Positions 17,739 through 26,500 are shown, counted from the first letter of the stretch. The stretch is 64,000 nucleotides of DNA from Christensenella sp. UBA1685 (GCA_002320595.1 DCKB01000021.1:46900-110899), one strand, 5' to 3'. The notes: a model not told the origin generated them from the sequence alone. Translations and numbers: made by a program.

Positions 17739-18803
17739 TCATATCAGGATGTTTTCAATGCCCATTTGGTCGAGCCAACGATACAAACATCCTTCCGCAT
17801 CGGGGTAAACGTAGTTTTCCCGCAGCGGATTTAGCGCGAGTATCGTTTGGATTGGCGGCAGCGTTGGAAGGTCATAATAGGCGGAATAATCATAATTTGC
17901 GCGCTGCTGCAAAACCGCCCGGTAAATATCCTCACTCGTCATCGCTGCAATATTTCCGAGGCGCTTTGTATGCATCCCCGCGTTGCCGTAATAGAACTCC
18001 AAGTTTTGTGTAATATGGAAAAATGCCCAGTCCGGCTTTTTCTGCTCGCATGCAGCATAATCCCAGCCCTCCCGCAAAGCACGCTCCCGTATGGCGGCTT
18101 CGTTGAACCTCTCAACCTTCTGGAAAAACCGCGCTTCGTCAATTCCAAAGTAGCCGAGCCTGCCGCGAAGGCACATGCAGTCGTCATAGGTAGCGCGGCA
18201 GCTCTGAAACGCACGCAGCCGTTCGACCGGGAGATAGGCCGGAATGGTCAAATACGCATGCGCACAACGCTTTTCTTCCAAAAAACAGCAGACCGCATCC
18301 CAATCCTCGATCATGCTGCGGTTCAGCATCAGATTGAACGTTGCGTCCATTCCTTCTCTGTACAGCATATCCGCCATCGTGGAAATCCCCTCAAACCCGT
18401 GCGGGTTGCGCACAATCTCATTGTGGCATGCTTCTGTGCCATGCAGTGTCAGCATCAGGTGCTTTGCGCCGAATTCCCGCAGCAGCGCAAATACTTCCGC
18501 CCGGTCCTCCCGGCTTTTCAGCGCGATCCCCGTCGTGGGCCAGTCGGAATCCTCACCCGGATAATACTTGGGCGCAAGCACATGCGTCATGCGCATAAGG
18601 GCGGGTGCTTCCGGATGGTTGAATGGCTCATGCCCAGGCGTGATGGAAACGCTTCCCTCCAGCTGTTCGAGCGCGGGCGCGAGCTTTTCAAGGCACGCGC
18701 GGTATGTTGCAAGCGGCATGTACGGTCCGGGGCCGCCGCTCACATAGCAATGCCTGCAATTGGTGTTACACCCCGCAACGGTAATTTCAAACGTATACTT
18801 CAT
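17739..18803 (-). CDS. Radical SAM protein of unknown function
   Basis: A 354-residue radical SAM enzyme. The iron-sulfur motif is C-x3-C-x2-C in AGCNTNCRHCY near residues 11-19, followed by GGPG. There is no clear SPASM-type Cys cluster at the C-terminus, only scattered cysteines (CMCLRG, GCLYRW). I see no precursor-peptide gene within a few hundred bases, so a RiPP role is not supported. It starts 31 bp after the RNA methyltransferase gene with GGAGGAGG upstream, so it is probably the last gene of the operon begun at 23316. A tRNA gene follows on the same strand. Function unknown. Confidence 0.85.
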   Translation of the reverse strand: MKYTFEITVAGCNTNCRHCYVSGGPGPYMPLATYRACLEKLAPALEQLEGSVSITPGHEPFNHPEAPALMRMTHVLAPKYYPGEDSDWPTTGIALKSREDRAEVFALLREFGAKHLMLTLHGTEACHNEIVRNPHGFEGISTMADMLYREGMDATFNLMLNRSMIEDWDAVCCFLEEKRCAHAYLTIPAYLPVERLRAFQSCRATYDDCMCLRGRLGYFGIDEARFFQKVERFNEAAIRERALREGWDYAACEQKKPDWAFFHITQNLEFYYGNAGMHTKRLGNIAAMTSEDIYRAVLQQRANYDYSAYYDLPTLPPIQTILALNPLRENYVYPDAEGCLYRWLDQMGIENILI

Positions 18804-18833
18804 CGCGTTTCATACCTCCTCCGCACCCTCTCT

Positions 18834-19934
18834 TTACCGAAAATACTGGTACAGCGTGCAGGGCATGCCGCCGTTTGACAGCTTACGCCGCTTCTCCGCA
18901 CGGCGGCCGTATACGCGCTCGAACTCCGGGTATGCGGTGATGATGCTCTTTCGCCAGCCGGAAAGTGCATCAAACGCCGTGCGCATCTCGCGATACAGGC
19001 GTTCTGCCTCGCTTTTTTTGAACATGCGCTCACCATAAGGCGGATTGCAAACAAGCACGCCGCCCACCTTGTCGCTCGCAAGCGCGCGCACGGGGCGCAC
19101 CGCCCAGTTCACCAAGATTCCTGCCTTCTTGGCATGCTTTTTGCAAAGATCAATGGAATGCGCATCGATGTCCGAGCCGAGAATATCCACCTTGGGGTTT
19201 GTGGCTGCATCGCACGCTTCCTCACGTGCGAGGGCGAATGTGTTTTCAGGCAAAAACGGCCATTCTTCCGCCGCAAAAGCACGGTTAAGCCCGGGCGCCC
19301 GGTTGCCCGCAATCATCGCAGCCTCAATTGGCATGGTTCCGCTGCCGCACATCGGATCGATAAACGGCTGCTCCGGCACATACCGTGAAAGCAGCACGAT
19401 TGCCGCGCCAAGTGTTTCCGAAATGGGGGCGGCAACGTTGAACGTGCGATAGCCGCGCCGGGAAAGCCCCGCGCCGCAAGGGTCGAGCGCAAGCGTCACC
19501 CAATCCTTCAGGATTCCGACCTCCACGATGACCTCTTTCCCCGTTTCGGGCAGGGTTTCCGTGCGGTAAGCTGCTCGCAGGTTTTCCACGATTGCCTTTT
19601 TCGTGATGCTCTGGCAGTCGGAAACGGAAAACAGCGTGCTTTTCGCGCTTTTGCCATTCACGTGAATAAAGGTATCCCGCGCGAGGTACTGCTTCCATGG
19701 CAGCGCCTTCACCCCTTCGAACAGCGCGTCAAATGTTTTCGCCTCGAACGCGCCGACTTCCAGCAGCACGCGCTCCGCCGTGCGCAGCCAAAGGCACGCG
19801 CGCGCCATGGCGGAAAAATCTCCCCGAAACGTAACCCGCGCATCCGCAACGGCTTCCGGCTCGATCTCAATGCGCTTGAGCTCGGCGGCCACAAGCGATT
19901 CCAGCCCCAATTTACACGTTGCGATCAGTCTCAT
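18834..19934 (-). CDS. THUMP-domain class I RNA methyltransferase (RlmL/YpsC-like)
   Basis: A 366-residue methyltransferase. The N-terminal segment (MRLIATCKLGLESLVAAEL, FRGDFSAMARACLWLRTAER) is the THUMP-associated region of the RlmL/YpsC family. The catalytic half has the SAM loop FIDPMCGSGTMPIEAA, the target-handling motif GGVLVCNPPYGERM and a final WRKSIITAYPEFERV. It probably makes N2-methylguanosine in 23S rRNA, as RlmL does; YpsC-type proteins are less well defined. The real start is the ATG at 19934, which overlaps the TPR gene stop (ATGA). The open frame continues upstream to 20480 only as an artefact. Confidence 0.87.
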   Translation of the reverse strand: MRLIATCKLGLESLVAAELKRIEIEPEAVADARVTFRGDFSAMARACLWLRTAERVLLEVGAFEAKTFDALFEGVKALPWKQYLARDTFIHVNGKSAKSTLFSVSDCQSITKKAIVENLRAAYRTETLPETGKEVIVEVGILKDWVTLALDPCGAGLSRRGYRTFNVAAPISETLGAAIVLLSRYVPEQPFIDPMCGSGTMPIEAAMIAGNRAPGLNRAFAAEEWPFLPENTFALAREEACDAATNPKVDILGSDIDAHSIDLCKKHAKKAGILVNWAVRPVRALASDKVGGVLVCNPPYGERMFKKSEAERLYREMRTAFDALSGWRKSIITAYPEFERVYGRRAEKRRKLSNGGMPCTLYQYFR

Positions 19935-21673
19935 GCTTTCTCCTTCGGTTTCATCAGCTTTGAAAGCGCGTTGTTGAAGCGCAGCGCCGAAACGCCATAT
20001 TGTGCGCAAACATCCGCACGCGCCGTTTTTTCGCCGCATTCCCGGCAGGCAAGGTACTCGAGCGCCGCTGCCATAGCCATGGTCTGATGCCGGTTCAGGC
20101 GCGGATATTGCCCGGAAAGCGGCGTTACATACTCCGCCCAGAGCGTTACGGCGGCAATCAGCACATTTTCCGGTCGCCTGCCGTACATTTCGCCGATGCA
20201 GGTCGTTATCACCTCGCCATACGCTTTGGGCAGGTTGGCGGGGAACCCCTTTGCAAAGCTGATGCTGCTTTCCACAAGCTTGCCGCCGATGTAGCCGACA
20301 AACGGGCCTTCCGCCCCCATCTGCGCAAGCATGGCGAACGCCTCCTGCTTGAGACGGTCCGGCTGATCCATGCGCAGCGCAAACTCGCGCAGCATCGCCT
20401 CCGCCTGCGCATCGGCAAAGGATGCAACAAGCGAAAGCAGCGCATGCTTGATGCCTTCCTCCTGCATGCTGAATCCCCATTCAATCAGGTTCTTCAGCTC
20501 GTCATCCTCGCGCCAGCGCGCATCGAGTTCCTCCTGTGGCAGACTCAGGATCGCGTTCAGCCGGTTCACGCGCGCAAGCATTTCATCCACCGGCACTTGA
20601 TAGTTGAACAGGAACTTCCGCTTTCGCCCATGGGGCGCGCCGCCCGTCTGCGCTGCGCGGCAAAGCCCGCGGTAATACCGCGCCACCGTATCCCCCGCAT
20701 TGATTTTAAGAAGCTTATCATAGCATTCCGTCGCTTCCCGGTAACGCCCCGTTTCATAAGCGCATACGCCCAAGCGGTGCACCGCTCCCGTTTCATATGG
20801 ATAATAGCGCACAAGGCGCTGCATCACTTCATATGCCTGCTCGAAGCGGTCAAGGTCCATCAGCACAAGCGCCATGCGATTGAGCTCCTCCGGGTCCTCC
20901 GTTTCCTCCTGCAAAAGCGCATCCGCCATACGGTTTGCCCCTTCATCATCATGCGCCGTATGCAGAATCATGGAAAGATTGCACATCGCCTGCACGTTCT
21001 TCGGATCCTCCCGCAGCACGGCGCGTGCCTCCGCCGCTGCACGCTTGTTGTCCCGCATGCAAAAATAAGCAAGGGAAAGGTTGTTGCGTGCATATGCAAG
21101 CTTCGGCGCAAGCGTGAGCGCATGCTGAAGGGCCTCGACGGCCTCCTCATAGCGATCCTGTTCCAAAAGGCCGCGCCCTTCATCCGCAAGGTCGTAGGCC
21201 CTGTCCTCCCTCGAAAGCGCAACAAGCCCGTCGCCATGCTCCTCAAACTCTGCATCGTCCAACGCGTCAAGCATATCGTATGCATCGTACAGGAACGCGC
21301 CATCCGGTTCAAGTTCCAGGTATCGTTCAAAGGAATCCCTGGCATGCCCGTAATCATACAGGCCCACGAAATTACAGCCCATGCCGAAGTAGCATTCTGG
21401 ATCCGCCTCCGCATCCGCGCCGCCGCGCGTGAGCGCGAACAGAACGCGGTTGGATTCCTCAAAGCGGTTCATCTCCGTAAGAACCTGCGCCATGGCGATG
21501 CGGATCTCCCTGTTTTCCGGATCGCATTTGAGCGCCCTGCCGTAATATGCCATGGCATCCGGCAGGTTGTTTTTGTCGAGCTTTTCCAGCCCGCGTTTAT
21601 AGAAGAAATCGCCCGATTGGGCAAAGGGCAGCACCTTGCCGCGCCCGGCAAGCGCCCGGATGTCCCGTTTCAC
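19931..21673 (-). CDS. TPR-repeat protein
   Basis: A 580-residue protein. TPR repeats are readable in the first 350 residues, e.g. YKRGLEKLDKNNLPDAMAYYGRALKCDPEN at the N-terminus, then LLEQDRYEEAVEALQHAL, and ETGRYREATECYDKLLKINAGD. The C-terminal 230 residues are helical with a final RADVCAQYGVSALRFNNAL segment that looks like a small HTH. It overlaps hslO by 4 bp and the RNA methyltransferase by 4 bp, so the three are translationally coupled. No signal peptide is present. It probably acts as a cytosolic scaffold, but no specific partner is evident. Confidence 0.8.
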   Translation of the reverse strand: MKRDIRALAGRGKVLPFAQSGDFFYKRGLEKLDKNNLPDAMAYYGRALKCDPENREIRIAMAQVLTEMNRFEESNRVLFALTRGGADAEADPECYFGMGCNFVGLYDYGHARDSFERYLELEPDGAFLYDAYDMLDALDDAEFEEHGDGLVALSREDRAYDLADEGRGLLEQDRYEEAVEALQHALTLAPKLAYARNNLSLAYFCMRDNKRAAAEARAVLREDPKNVQAMCNLSMILHTAHDDEGANRMADALLQEETEDPEELNRMALVLMDLDRFEQAYEVMQRLVRYYPYETGAVHRLGVCAYETGRYREATECYDKLLKINAGDTVARYYRGLCRAAQTGGAPHGRKRKFLFNYQVPVDEMLARVNRLNAILSLPQEELDARWREDDELKNLIEWGFSMQEEGIKHALLSLVASFADAQAEAMLREFALRMDQPDRLKQEAFAMLAQMGAEGPFVGYIGGKLVESSISFAKGFPANLPKAYGEVITTCIGEMYGRRPENVLIAAVTLWAEYVTPLSGQYPRLNRHQTMAMAAALEYLACRECGEKTARADVCAQYGVSALRFNNALSKLMKPKEKA

Positions 21674-22569
21674 GCGTTGTCATTTCCTTTCGCTTCCGCG
21701 AGCAAGCGCCGCAGGTCATCTTCATGAAACTGATATTTTTTGTTGCAGAAGTGGCACGTAAGCTCCGCGCCATGCTCTTGTGCGATCATGTCTGAAAGCT
21801 CCGCCTCGCCCAGTGAAATCAGCACGCGCTCCAGCCGTTCCCGGCTGCAATCGCACTGGAACTCCGGGTGTTGGTTGGCCGTGATGGCAAAGCCCATCCC
21901 GCCGAAAAGCTGCATCAGCGCATCCTTTAAGGGCGTGCCGCACTCCAGCGTGGAGGTGAGCGTTTCGATTTCCTTTGCCTTTTCCGTCAGCGCGTCAATC
22001 ACCTCGTCCGGGCAGCCGGGCAGGGGCTGCGCAAGCAAACCGCTTGCCGCGCGCACGGCGCCGCTTTCCACATCCACACGCACGCCGAGGTACACAAGCG
22101 ACGGCTGCTGTTCGGATACGGTGAAATACCGCGCGAAATCCTCCGCGATCTCGCCGGACTGAATCGGGCAGGTGCCAACATAGGGTTCCTTGAGCCCCAT
22201 ATCGCGGATAACGGTGAGATCTCCAAACCAGCCCACCGCAAGCGCCACATCCAGCTTGCCGTTCGGCGCCGGCGGAAGCTCCAGGCCCGGATTTTCCACA
22301 TAGCCCTTCACGCGCCCCGTCCAATCCGCCGTGCAGACGATGTTTCCCGCCTCGCCGCCGCCCTTGAGCATTGCGGTGACGCGCTCATCCGCATTTTTCA
22401 GCTGCGCGCCCATCATGGAGGTCATCATCAGCGTCCGTCCGAGAGCCGCCGTGCATACGCGCGAAAGCCCATGCGTTTCACGTGCCTGCTCCACCAGCGC
22501 TTTGCCCGAAATTGCCATGATCTTTACCGTAGAATCCGCAAGTAGCCCGCGGATGATTATATCTTCCAT
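21670..22569 (-). CDS. hslO: Redox-regulated chaperone Hsp33
   Basis: A 299-residue Hsp33. The zinc/redox switch cysteines are C239 and C241 (CDC) and C272 and C275 (CHFC). The N-terminal fold has GGGEAGNIVCTADWTGRVKGYVENP, and the linker FGGMGFAITANQHPEFQCDCSRERLE is characteristic. Under oxidative stress the cysteines release zinc and the protein becomes an ATP-independent holdase. It follows the methyltransferase gene after 3 bp and overlaps the TPR gene by 4 bp. Confidence 0.95.
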   Translation of the reverse strand: MEDIIIRGLLADSTVKIMAISGKALVEQARETHGLSRVCTAALGRTLMMTSMMGAQLKNADERVTAMLKGGGEAGNIVCTADWTGRVKGYVENPGLELPPAPNGKLDVALAVGWFGDLTVIRDMGLKEPYVGTCPIQSGEIAEDFARYFTVSEQQPSLVYLGVRVDVESGAVRAASGLLAQPLPGCPDEVIDALTEKAKEIETLTSTLECGTPLKDALMQLFGGMGFAITANQHPEFQCDCSRERLERVLISLGEAELSDMIAQEHGAELTCHFCNKKYQFHEDDLRRLLAEAKGNDNA

Positions 22570-22572
22570 ATC

Positions 22573-23316
22573 TTATCTTCCTTTCTCTGCAACAAATTGC
22601 AGCCGTTCGCTCGTCTCCTTCGGCGGTTCCCGCGTGAACGCTTCATACGCTTCAACGTGCACAAAACCCGCGCTCCCAAGCGCCGCGCGAATCTCCCGTT
22701 CGGAGTGCGCGCGCTGAATGTGGGTTTCCGTGAAGCGCGCATAGTGCGGCCCTTCTCCCTCGCGGGCGAAGAACGTGAGGTCCATGCGGATGAGCTTGGT
22801 TTCCGGATCATAGGCATTCTGCCAGATATAAGCGGAATCCGCTTCATCCAGCGCGAATGTGTTGTCCCCCAGAACCGTGGAGAGCTTAAAGCGGGAGGAA
22901 ACATCGAACAGCAAAAGCCCGCCCGGCTTGAGGCATGCATATGCGGCAGCCGCAAATTCCGAAAGCGCCGCGCGCGAAGCGAGATAGTTCACGCCGTCGC
23001 AGGCTGAAACAACCGCATCCACGCTGTGGTGCAGGCTGAGCTTGCGCATATCCTGCCGGATAAACGGAATTGCAAGCCGTGCCCTGCGTGCCTTTTCGGC
23101 TGCCACGGAAAGCATTTCCTCGGAAATATCCTGGCCGGTAACGGCATATCCCGCACGCGCGAGCCGAAGCGTCAGCTCGCCCGTGCCGCAGGCGCAGTCC
23201 ACAACCGTGCGCCTCCCTTCCCCCAAAAGCGAAAGGAGATACTCCGCCCAGGTTTCGCGATTCACGTCGCGCATAAGCCGGTCATACAGCGCAGCAAATT
23301 TACCGTAGCTCTGCAT
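22573..23316 (-). CDS. Class I SAM-dependent methyltransferase
   Basis: A 247-residue methyltransferase. Motif I is VVDCACGTGELTLRLA, followed by GQDISEEML (motif II) and DAVVSACDGVNYL. The opening YGKFAALYDRLMRDVNRETWAEYL is typical of a small Bacillota family found next to conserved genes, with unknown target. I begin at the ATG at 23316, preceded by GGGGGAAG; the open frame upstream to 23754 lies over the divergent LCP gene. It heads the operon methyltransferase-hslO-TPR-RNA methyltransferase-radical SAM. Confidence 0.85.
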   Translation of the reverse strand: MQSYGKFAALYDRLMRDVNRETWAEYLLSLLGEGRRTVVDCACGTGELTLRLARAGYAVTGQDISEEMLSVAAEKARRARLAIPFIRQDMRKLSLHHSVDAVVSACDGVNYLASRAALSEFAAAAYACLKPGGLLLFDVSSRFKLSTVLGDNTFALDEADSAYIWQNAYDPETKLIRMDLTFFAREGEGPHYARFTETHIQRAHSEREIRAALGSAGFVHVEAYEAFTREPPKETSERLQFVAEKGR

Positions 23317-23397
23317 ACTTCCCCCACTATATCGCATAATCCATAGCATTGGATTGTAAACAATTGTACAACAATCAAGGCGGGAAGGCAAGGGCGC

Positions 23398-23426
23398 TTG
23401 AACTCCCCCGGCCGTTGTGCTAGAAT
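23398..23426 (+). promoter_or_regulatory. Promoter of the LCP-family gene
   Basis: TTGAAC (23398-23403) and TAGAAT (23421-23426) are separated by 17 bp. The start would be about 30 bp before the ATG at 23462. Confidence 0.7.
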
Positions 23427-23461
23427 CTGCGTATAAATTTGTAGAATTGCGGGGAATCAAT

Positions 23462-24784
23462 ATGGCCCGAACCAATAAGACAGCCGGCGAAGAAACGCAA
23501 ACCGCAAAGAAGAAGCTCCCGCTTCTTCTCAGGATTCTGCTCGCCCTGCTCGCGCTTGCATTCGTGCTCGGCGCGGTTGTGGCGTGCCTGGGGCTTGACC
23601 TGCTCGGCCGCATCTCGCGCCCGGCAGAGGACGGCTTTGCTGCCGCTGGAACGCCTGAACCGGAAGAGGAATATGCCCCCGACCAAACGCCGACGCCGAC
23701 GCGCACACCGGAGCTCACGCCCACGCCGCATCCTTCCGCCACGCCGCGCCCCACGCTACCCGTTTCGGAATATTACGAACAGACCTATCTCACCGATGCG
23801 CAGCTTGCAAAGATGGCCGAAAACAACGCGAGCGATGAGTTCATCAACGTGCTCCTCATCGGCGCGGATCGCCGTTCCAAAAAGGGGAGCTATAACTCCG
23901 ACACGATGATGATTGCCACCATCGACAAGCGCCACGGCACCCTTAAGCTTACAACGCTCATGCGCGATATGCTTGTGAACATCCCCGGCCACGGCTACGG
24001 CAAACTGAATTCGGCCGCCGCACGCGGGGGAATTGAGCTGCTGTTCCAAACCATTGAGGAAAATTTCCATATTGTGCTCACACAATATGTGCTTGTTGAT
24101 TTCTATATGTTCGTTGACGTCATCGACGCGCTTGGCGGCATCACCGTCCAAATGACCGCCGAAGAGATCAGCGCCGCGAACGACTGCATCGCAGGCCTCA
24201 ACAAGCAGCTTGGTGTGGAATACCTTTGGGATGGTTTCATCTTTGCGGACCCCGGCCCGGTGAAGCTCACGGGCAAGCAGGCGCTCGGCTATTCGCGCAT
24301 CCGCAAAATCGACAGCGAATTTGCCCGGACCGAGCGGCAGTATACCGTGCTCAACACCGTCCTTTCGATCTTCCGCAGCAAGAGCCTTTCCAAGCAGTAT
24401 GACATCCTGTACGATTTGCTCCCCATGGTAGAAACAAACATGACCAATGCTGAGATTGTTGACGCGGCTGTAAGCGCCCTCACAAGCAGCAAAGGCGGGC
24501 TCATCTATTTCCGTCTACCGGTGGAAGGTTACTTCCAGAACGGAAAATGGAACAAGAAATTCGTGTTTTTTGCCGATCTGCCCGGCATGGCCCAGGAGCT
24601 GCACGAGTTCATTTTTGACGATGATGAAACCGTTTCTGCAGCAAAGCTCCTTGACCCGAACCCCTCCTTGCCGCCGCGCACGCCTTCGCCCACCGGCGCA
24701 GACGGCGGTTTCTATCCTGAAGCCACGGTATATAACCCCGATGGAATCGGCGGAAGCGGCATCAGCATCGGCGGCGGGGATTGA
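23462..24784 (+). CDS. LytR-CpsA-Psr (LCP) family cell-wall ligase
   Basis: A 440-residue membrane-anchored protein. One N-terminal transmembrane helix (residues about 20-45) is followed by a Pro/Thr-rich linker with repeated TPTP and the LCP catalytic domain. Domain blocks are NVLLIGADRRSKKGSYNSDTMM, TLMRDMLVNIPGHGYGKLNSA and LTGKQALGYSRIRKIDSEFARTERQ, containing the Asp and Arg residues that bind the polyprenyl pyrophosphate head. LCP enzymes join wall polymers to peptidoglycan. The start at 23462 follows GGGGA; the short upstream frame from 23417 overlaps the -10 box. Confidence 0.92.
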   Translation: MARTNKTAGEETQTAKKKLPLLLRILLALLALAFVLGAVVACLGLDLLGRISRPAEDGFAAAGTPEPEEEYAPDQTPTPTRTPELTPTPHPSATPRPTLPVSEYYEQTYLTDAQLAKMAENNASDEFINVLLIGADRRSKKGSYNSDTMMIATIDKRHGTLKLTTLMRDMLVNIPGHGYGKLNSAAARGGIELLFQTIEENFHIVLTQYVLVDFYMFVDVIDALGGITVQMTAEEISAANDCIAGLNKQLGVEYLWDGFIFADPGPVKLTGKQALGYSRIRKIDSEFARTERQYTVLNTVLSIFRSKSLSKQYDILYDLLPMVETNMTNAEIVDAAVSALTSSKGGLIYFRLPVEGYFQNGKWNKKFVFFADLPGMAQELHEFIFDDDETVSAAKLLDPNPSLPPRTPSPTGADGGFYPEATVYNPDGIGGSGISIGGGD

Positions 24785-24802
24785 TTACATTCATTATCAT
24801 AA

Positions 24803-25004
24803 GCCTGAGGCTGTCGAAAAAGTGGCAAAGGCCACTTTTTCGAGGCGTTCACATCGCGCTTGCGCCAATGGCGCGGCCAGCGCTCTGTGCAAAGAAAGCC
24901 TTGCGCCGCAAGGCTTTTCGCGCGCGCCGCGCCTGTCGCCGGGCACGATTGAAAGTCAAGGGCTGCGGCCCTTGACAATCCCGGAGAGTCTTTCTCGACG
25001 GGCT
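24803..25004 (+). repeat. Structured intergenic repeat, copy A
   Basis: A 202-bp element, about 85 percent identical by eye to the reverse complement of 47255-47455. It holds four stems: a long one with GTGGC-AAAG-GCCAC flanked by A and T runs (24814-24843), one with GCGCCAATGGCGC, one with GCCTTGC-GCC-GCAAGGC, and one with TCAAGGGC-TGCG-GCCCTTGA. The ends are imperfect inverted repeats (AGGCTGTCGA at 24808-24817 and TCGACGGGCT at 24995-25004). The first stem also works as the terminator of the LCP gene. Spurious ORFs sharing HIALAPMARPALCAKKAL arise from both copies. Confidence 0.85.
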
Positions 25005-25033
25005 GAGGCGGCGGGAACTCCCCGCCGCCTCAG
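25003..25033. terminator. 13-bp stem hairpin beside repeat copy A
   Basis: CTGAGGCGGCGGG (25003-25015) pairs perfectly with CCCGCCGCCTCAG (25021-25033) around a 5-nt loop. It lies just downstream of the small Cys-rich gene on the minus strand and probably ends its transcript. Confidence 0.65.
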
Positions 25034-25076
25034 GGAGCCGACAGCTTGGCTGGATTCGACGTTCCGTAAAGTAGCC

Positions 25077-25235
25077 TCATTTCTTTCCCCGCTTCTCTTT
25101 TTTTGCATTGATGCGCTCACATGCCGCTGCATATTTGCTGCCGGGCGCGCGGTGGTGTGCAAGGCACGCATCACAGTTTCCGTGTCTCGCGCACTTAAGC
25201 CGTTTGCAAGGGCAGTCATTTCGCTCTTGTTTCAT
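25077..25235 (-). CDS. Small Cys-rich protein (52 aa)
   Basis: A 52-residue ORF with AGGAG 11 bp before its ATG. The protein has a dense metal-ligand-like pattern, CPCKRLKCARHGNCDACLAHH, then a later Cys (AACER) and a Lys-rich tail. The spacing C-x-C-x4-C-x5-C-x2-C-x2-HH resembles small conserved Bacillota proteins of unknown function that I think I recognise, but cannot name. Probably a small metal-binding protein. It stands alone between repeat copy A and the divergent gene at 25319. Confidence 0.65.
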   Translation of the reverse strand: MKQERNDCPCKRLKCARHGNCDACLAHHRAPGSKYAAACERINAKKEKRGKK

Positions 25236-25318
25236 TGTTTATATTTCTCCTGCTTTTGTTTACCCGCATACCGCTGTTTCCCGCGCGCCAATTTGATGTA
25301 AGCCGCATATTGTGAGAT

Positions 25319-25954
25319 ATGCAATTATATGTATACGATTCCCTGCTCGGCGGGTTTTCCCGTTTTTCCCTGCACCGCGCCGCACCGCTGCCCTATACGG
25401 ATGGCGCTCCCGTGCTTTTGCATGATTTTTTAGGCAGCACGACCACCGAAACGGTTTGGACGGACCGGGAACTGCTTTCCGCCTTCGGCGCACTTGCCGC
25501 ACAGTTCGGTGCTCCCATCAGCGTTTGCGGGGGCTTCCGCCGCGTCCTGCCCGGCCGCAGCCTCTGTGCTTCGCCGCGCTGCGCGGGGCTTATGCTGGAT
25601 ATCGGCGCGGGCCTTTGCGCACCGGAGCGGGAGCGTCTTCGCCGCCTTGCGGTGCAAAGCGGCCTGTTTGAAACCGTGCTGCCGGAATATGTCGCACCCA
25701 CTTGGGTCGGCCTGCAAAAGCGCGTAGCCCCCGTCTGTGCGCCGGGTTGCCCTTTTCCGGAGCTCCGCCCCGGCAACAGCAACAGCTGCGTATTCGCATT
25801 GCAGGATGCGCTTGCCGTGCATGGCTTCCCGCCGGACTGCGGCCTCACAGGCCGGTTCTGCGCCGCCACGGAACGCGCCCTCTGCGCCTTCTGTCGCGCG
25901 CGGGGAACGCCGTATGCAGGGATTGTAGACGCAGGGATCTGGCGCGCGCTCTAG
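25319..25954 (+). CDS. Degenerate M15-like / peptidoglycan-binding protein
   Basis: A 211-residue protein. The last 60 residues (NSNSCVFALQDALAVHGF, LTGRFCAATERALCAF, GIVDAGIWRAL) match a peptidoglycan-binding type 1 domain. The first 140 residues follow the layout of an M15 D-Ala-D-Ala carboxypeptidase: a VCGGFRR turn, a CAGLMLDIG block where S-H-x-G-x-A-x-D is usual, and PTWVGLQKR where TW-[IV]-H is usual. The catalytic histidines are missing, so it is probably a binding protein without activity. No signal peptide is visible, and the ribosome site (GTGAG) is weak. The fold assignment of the first part is my inference. Confidence 0.55.
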   Translation: MQLYVYDSLLGGFSRFSLHRAAPLPYTDGAPVLLHDFLGSTTTETVWTDRELLSAFGALAAQFGAPISVCGGFRRVLPGRSLCASPRCAGLMLDIGAGLCAPERERLRRLAVQSGLFETVLPEYVAPTWVGLQKRVAPVCAPGCPFPELRPGNSNSCVFALQDALAVHGFPPDCGLTGRFCAATERALCAFCRARGTPYAGIVDAGIWRAL

Positions 25955-25960
25955 CGTCGT

Positions 25961-26500
25961 TCATTCATAAAGAAATTCAGGCTCCGGCAGCGCCTGCCAT
26001 TCCGGCGCGGCCGTGATCAGCCGGATGAGCGTATGGCAGGCCGTCATGAATGCCTGGCCTTTTTTATCTTTGGAAGTATAGTTATTTTCCGCATCATAGC
26101 ACTGCGCAATGTCCTCACAGCGGATCTCCTGTTCCGTACCATTCTGCATGACAGTCAGCACGAGCGTCATGCTGGGTGTGGACATCACCCCGGGGTTCGG
26201 ATCATACTCCGCCGGGTAATCCGCAAGGTCAAGCGCGGAGATGGCCTCCCAGGCTGCCTGCCGTGCCGCATCATCGAAGATGAGCTCAGTTACATAATCC
26301 TCCGGGTGTGTGGCATGCGATGTTTTGACGAGCTCACCGGTTTCGCTGTTGTACGAGCTTACGCCATAGGTGTTCCACACGAGCGAAAACTGAAAGTCCT
26401 CCGGCATTTCAGCGGGCGCGGCCTCTTCCGGGCCGGCGCAGGCAGCGGCAAGCACAGCAATGGTAAGCACAGCCGCCAAAGTGGTAAAAGCACGTTTCAT
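25961..26500 (-). CDS. Putative lipoprotein, unknown function
   Basis: A 179-residue secreted lipoprotein. The signal peptide ends in LAAACAGPEE, with the lipidated Cys near residue 21. The mature part has no family I recognise. It contains FQFSLVWNTYGVSSYNSETG and a mostly beta-like remainder. I start at the ATG at 26500, preceded by AAAGGAAAGAGAA; an in-frame start at 26545 would place residues before the signal sequence. It is convergent with the M15-like gene, 6 bp apart. Confidence 0.75.
   Translation of the reverse strand: MKRAFTTLAAVLTIAVLAAACAGPEEAAPAEMPEDFQFSLVWNTYGVSSYNSETGELVKTSHATHPEDYVTELIFDDAARQAAWEAISALDLADYPAEYDPNPGVMSTPSMTLVLTVMQNGTEQEIRCEDIAQCYDAENNYTSKDKKGQAFMTACHTLIRLITAAPEWQALPEPEFLYE

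Noticed and set aside
17739..18803. A RiPP biosynthesis locus around the radical SAM gene
   Set aside because: No precursor-like short ORF, SPASM-type cluster, or transporter is adjacent.
19935..20480. N-terminal extension of the RNA methyltransferase
   Set aside because: It lies within the TPR gene in another frame. The ATG at 19934 begins the family-conserved start.
20000..21727. A 575-codon open frame opposite the TPR gene
   Set aside because: Same cause; low-complexity basic protein and no conserved motif, while the minus frame encodes clear TPR repeats.
24803..25004. Insertion sequence
   Set aside because: The repeat is 200 bp and encodes no transposase; MITE-like or structured RNA fits better.
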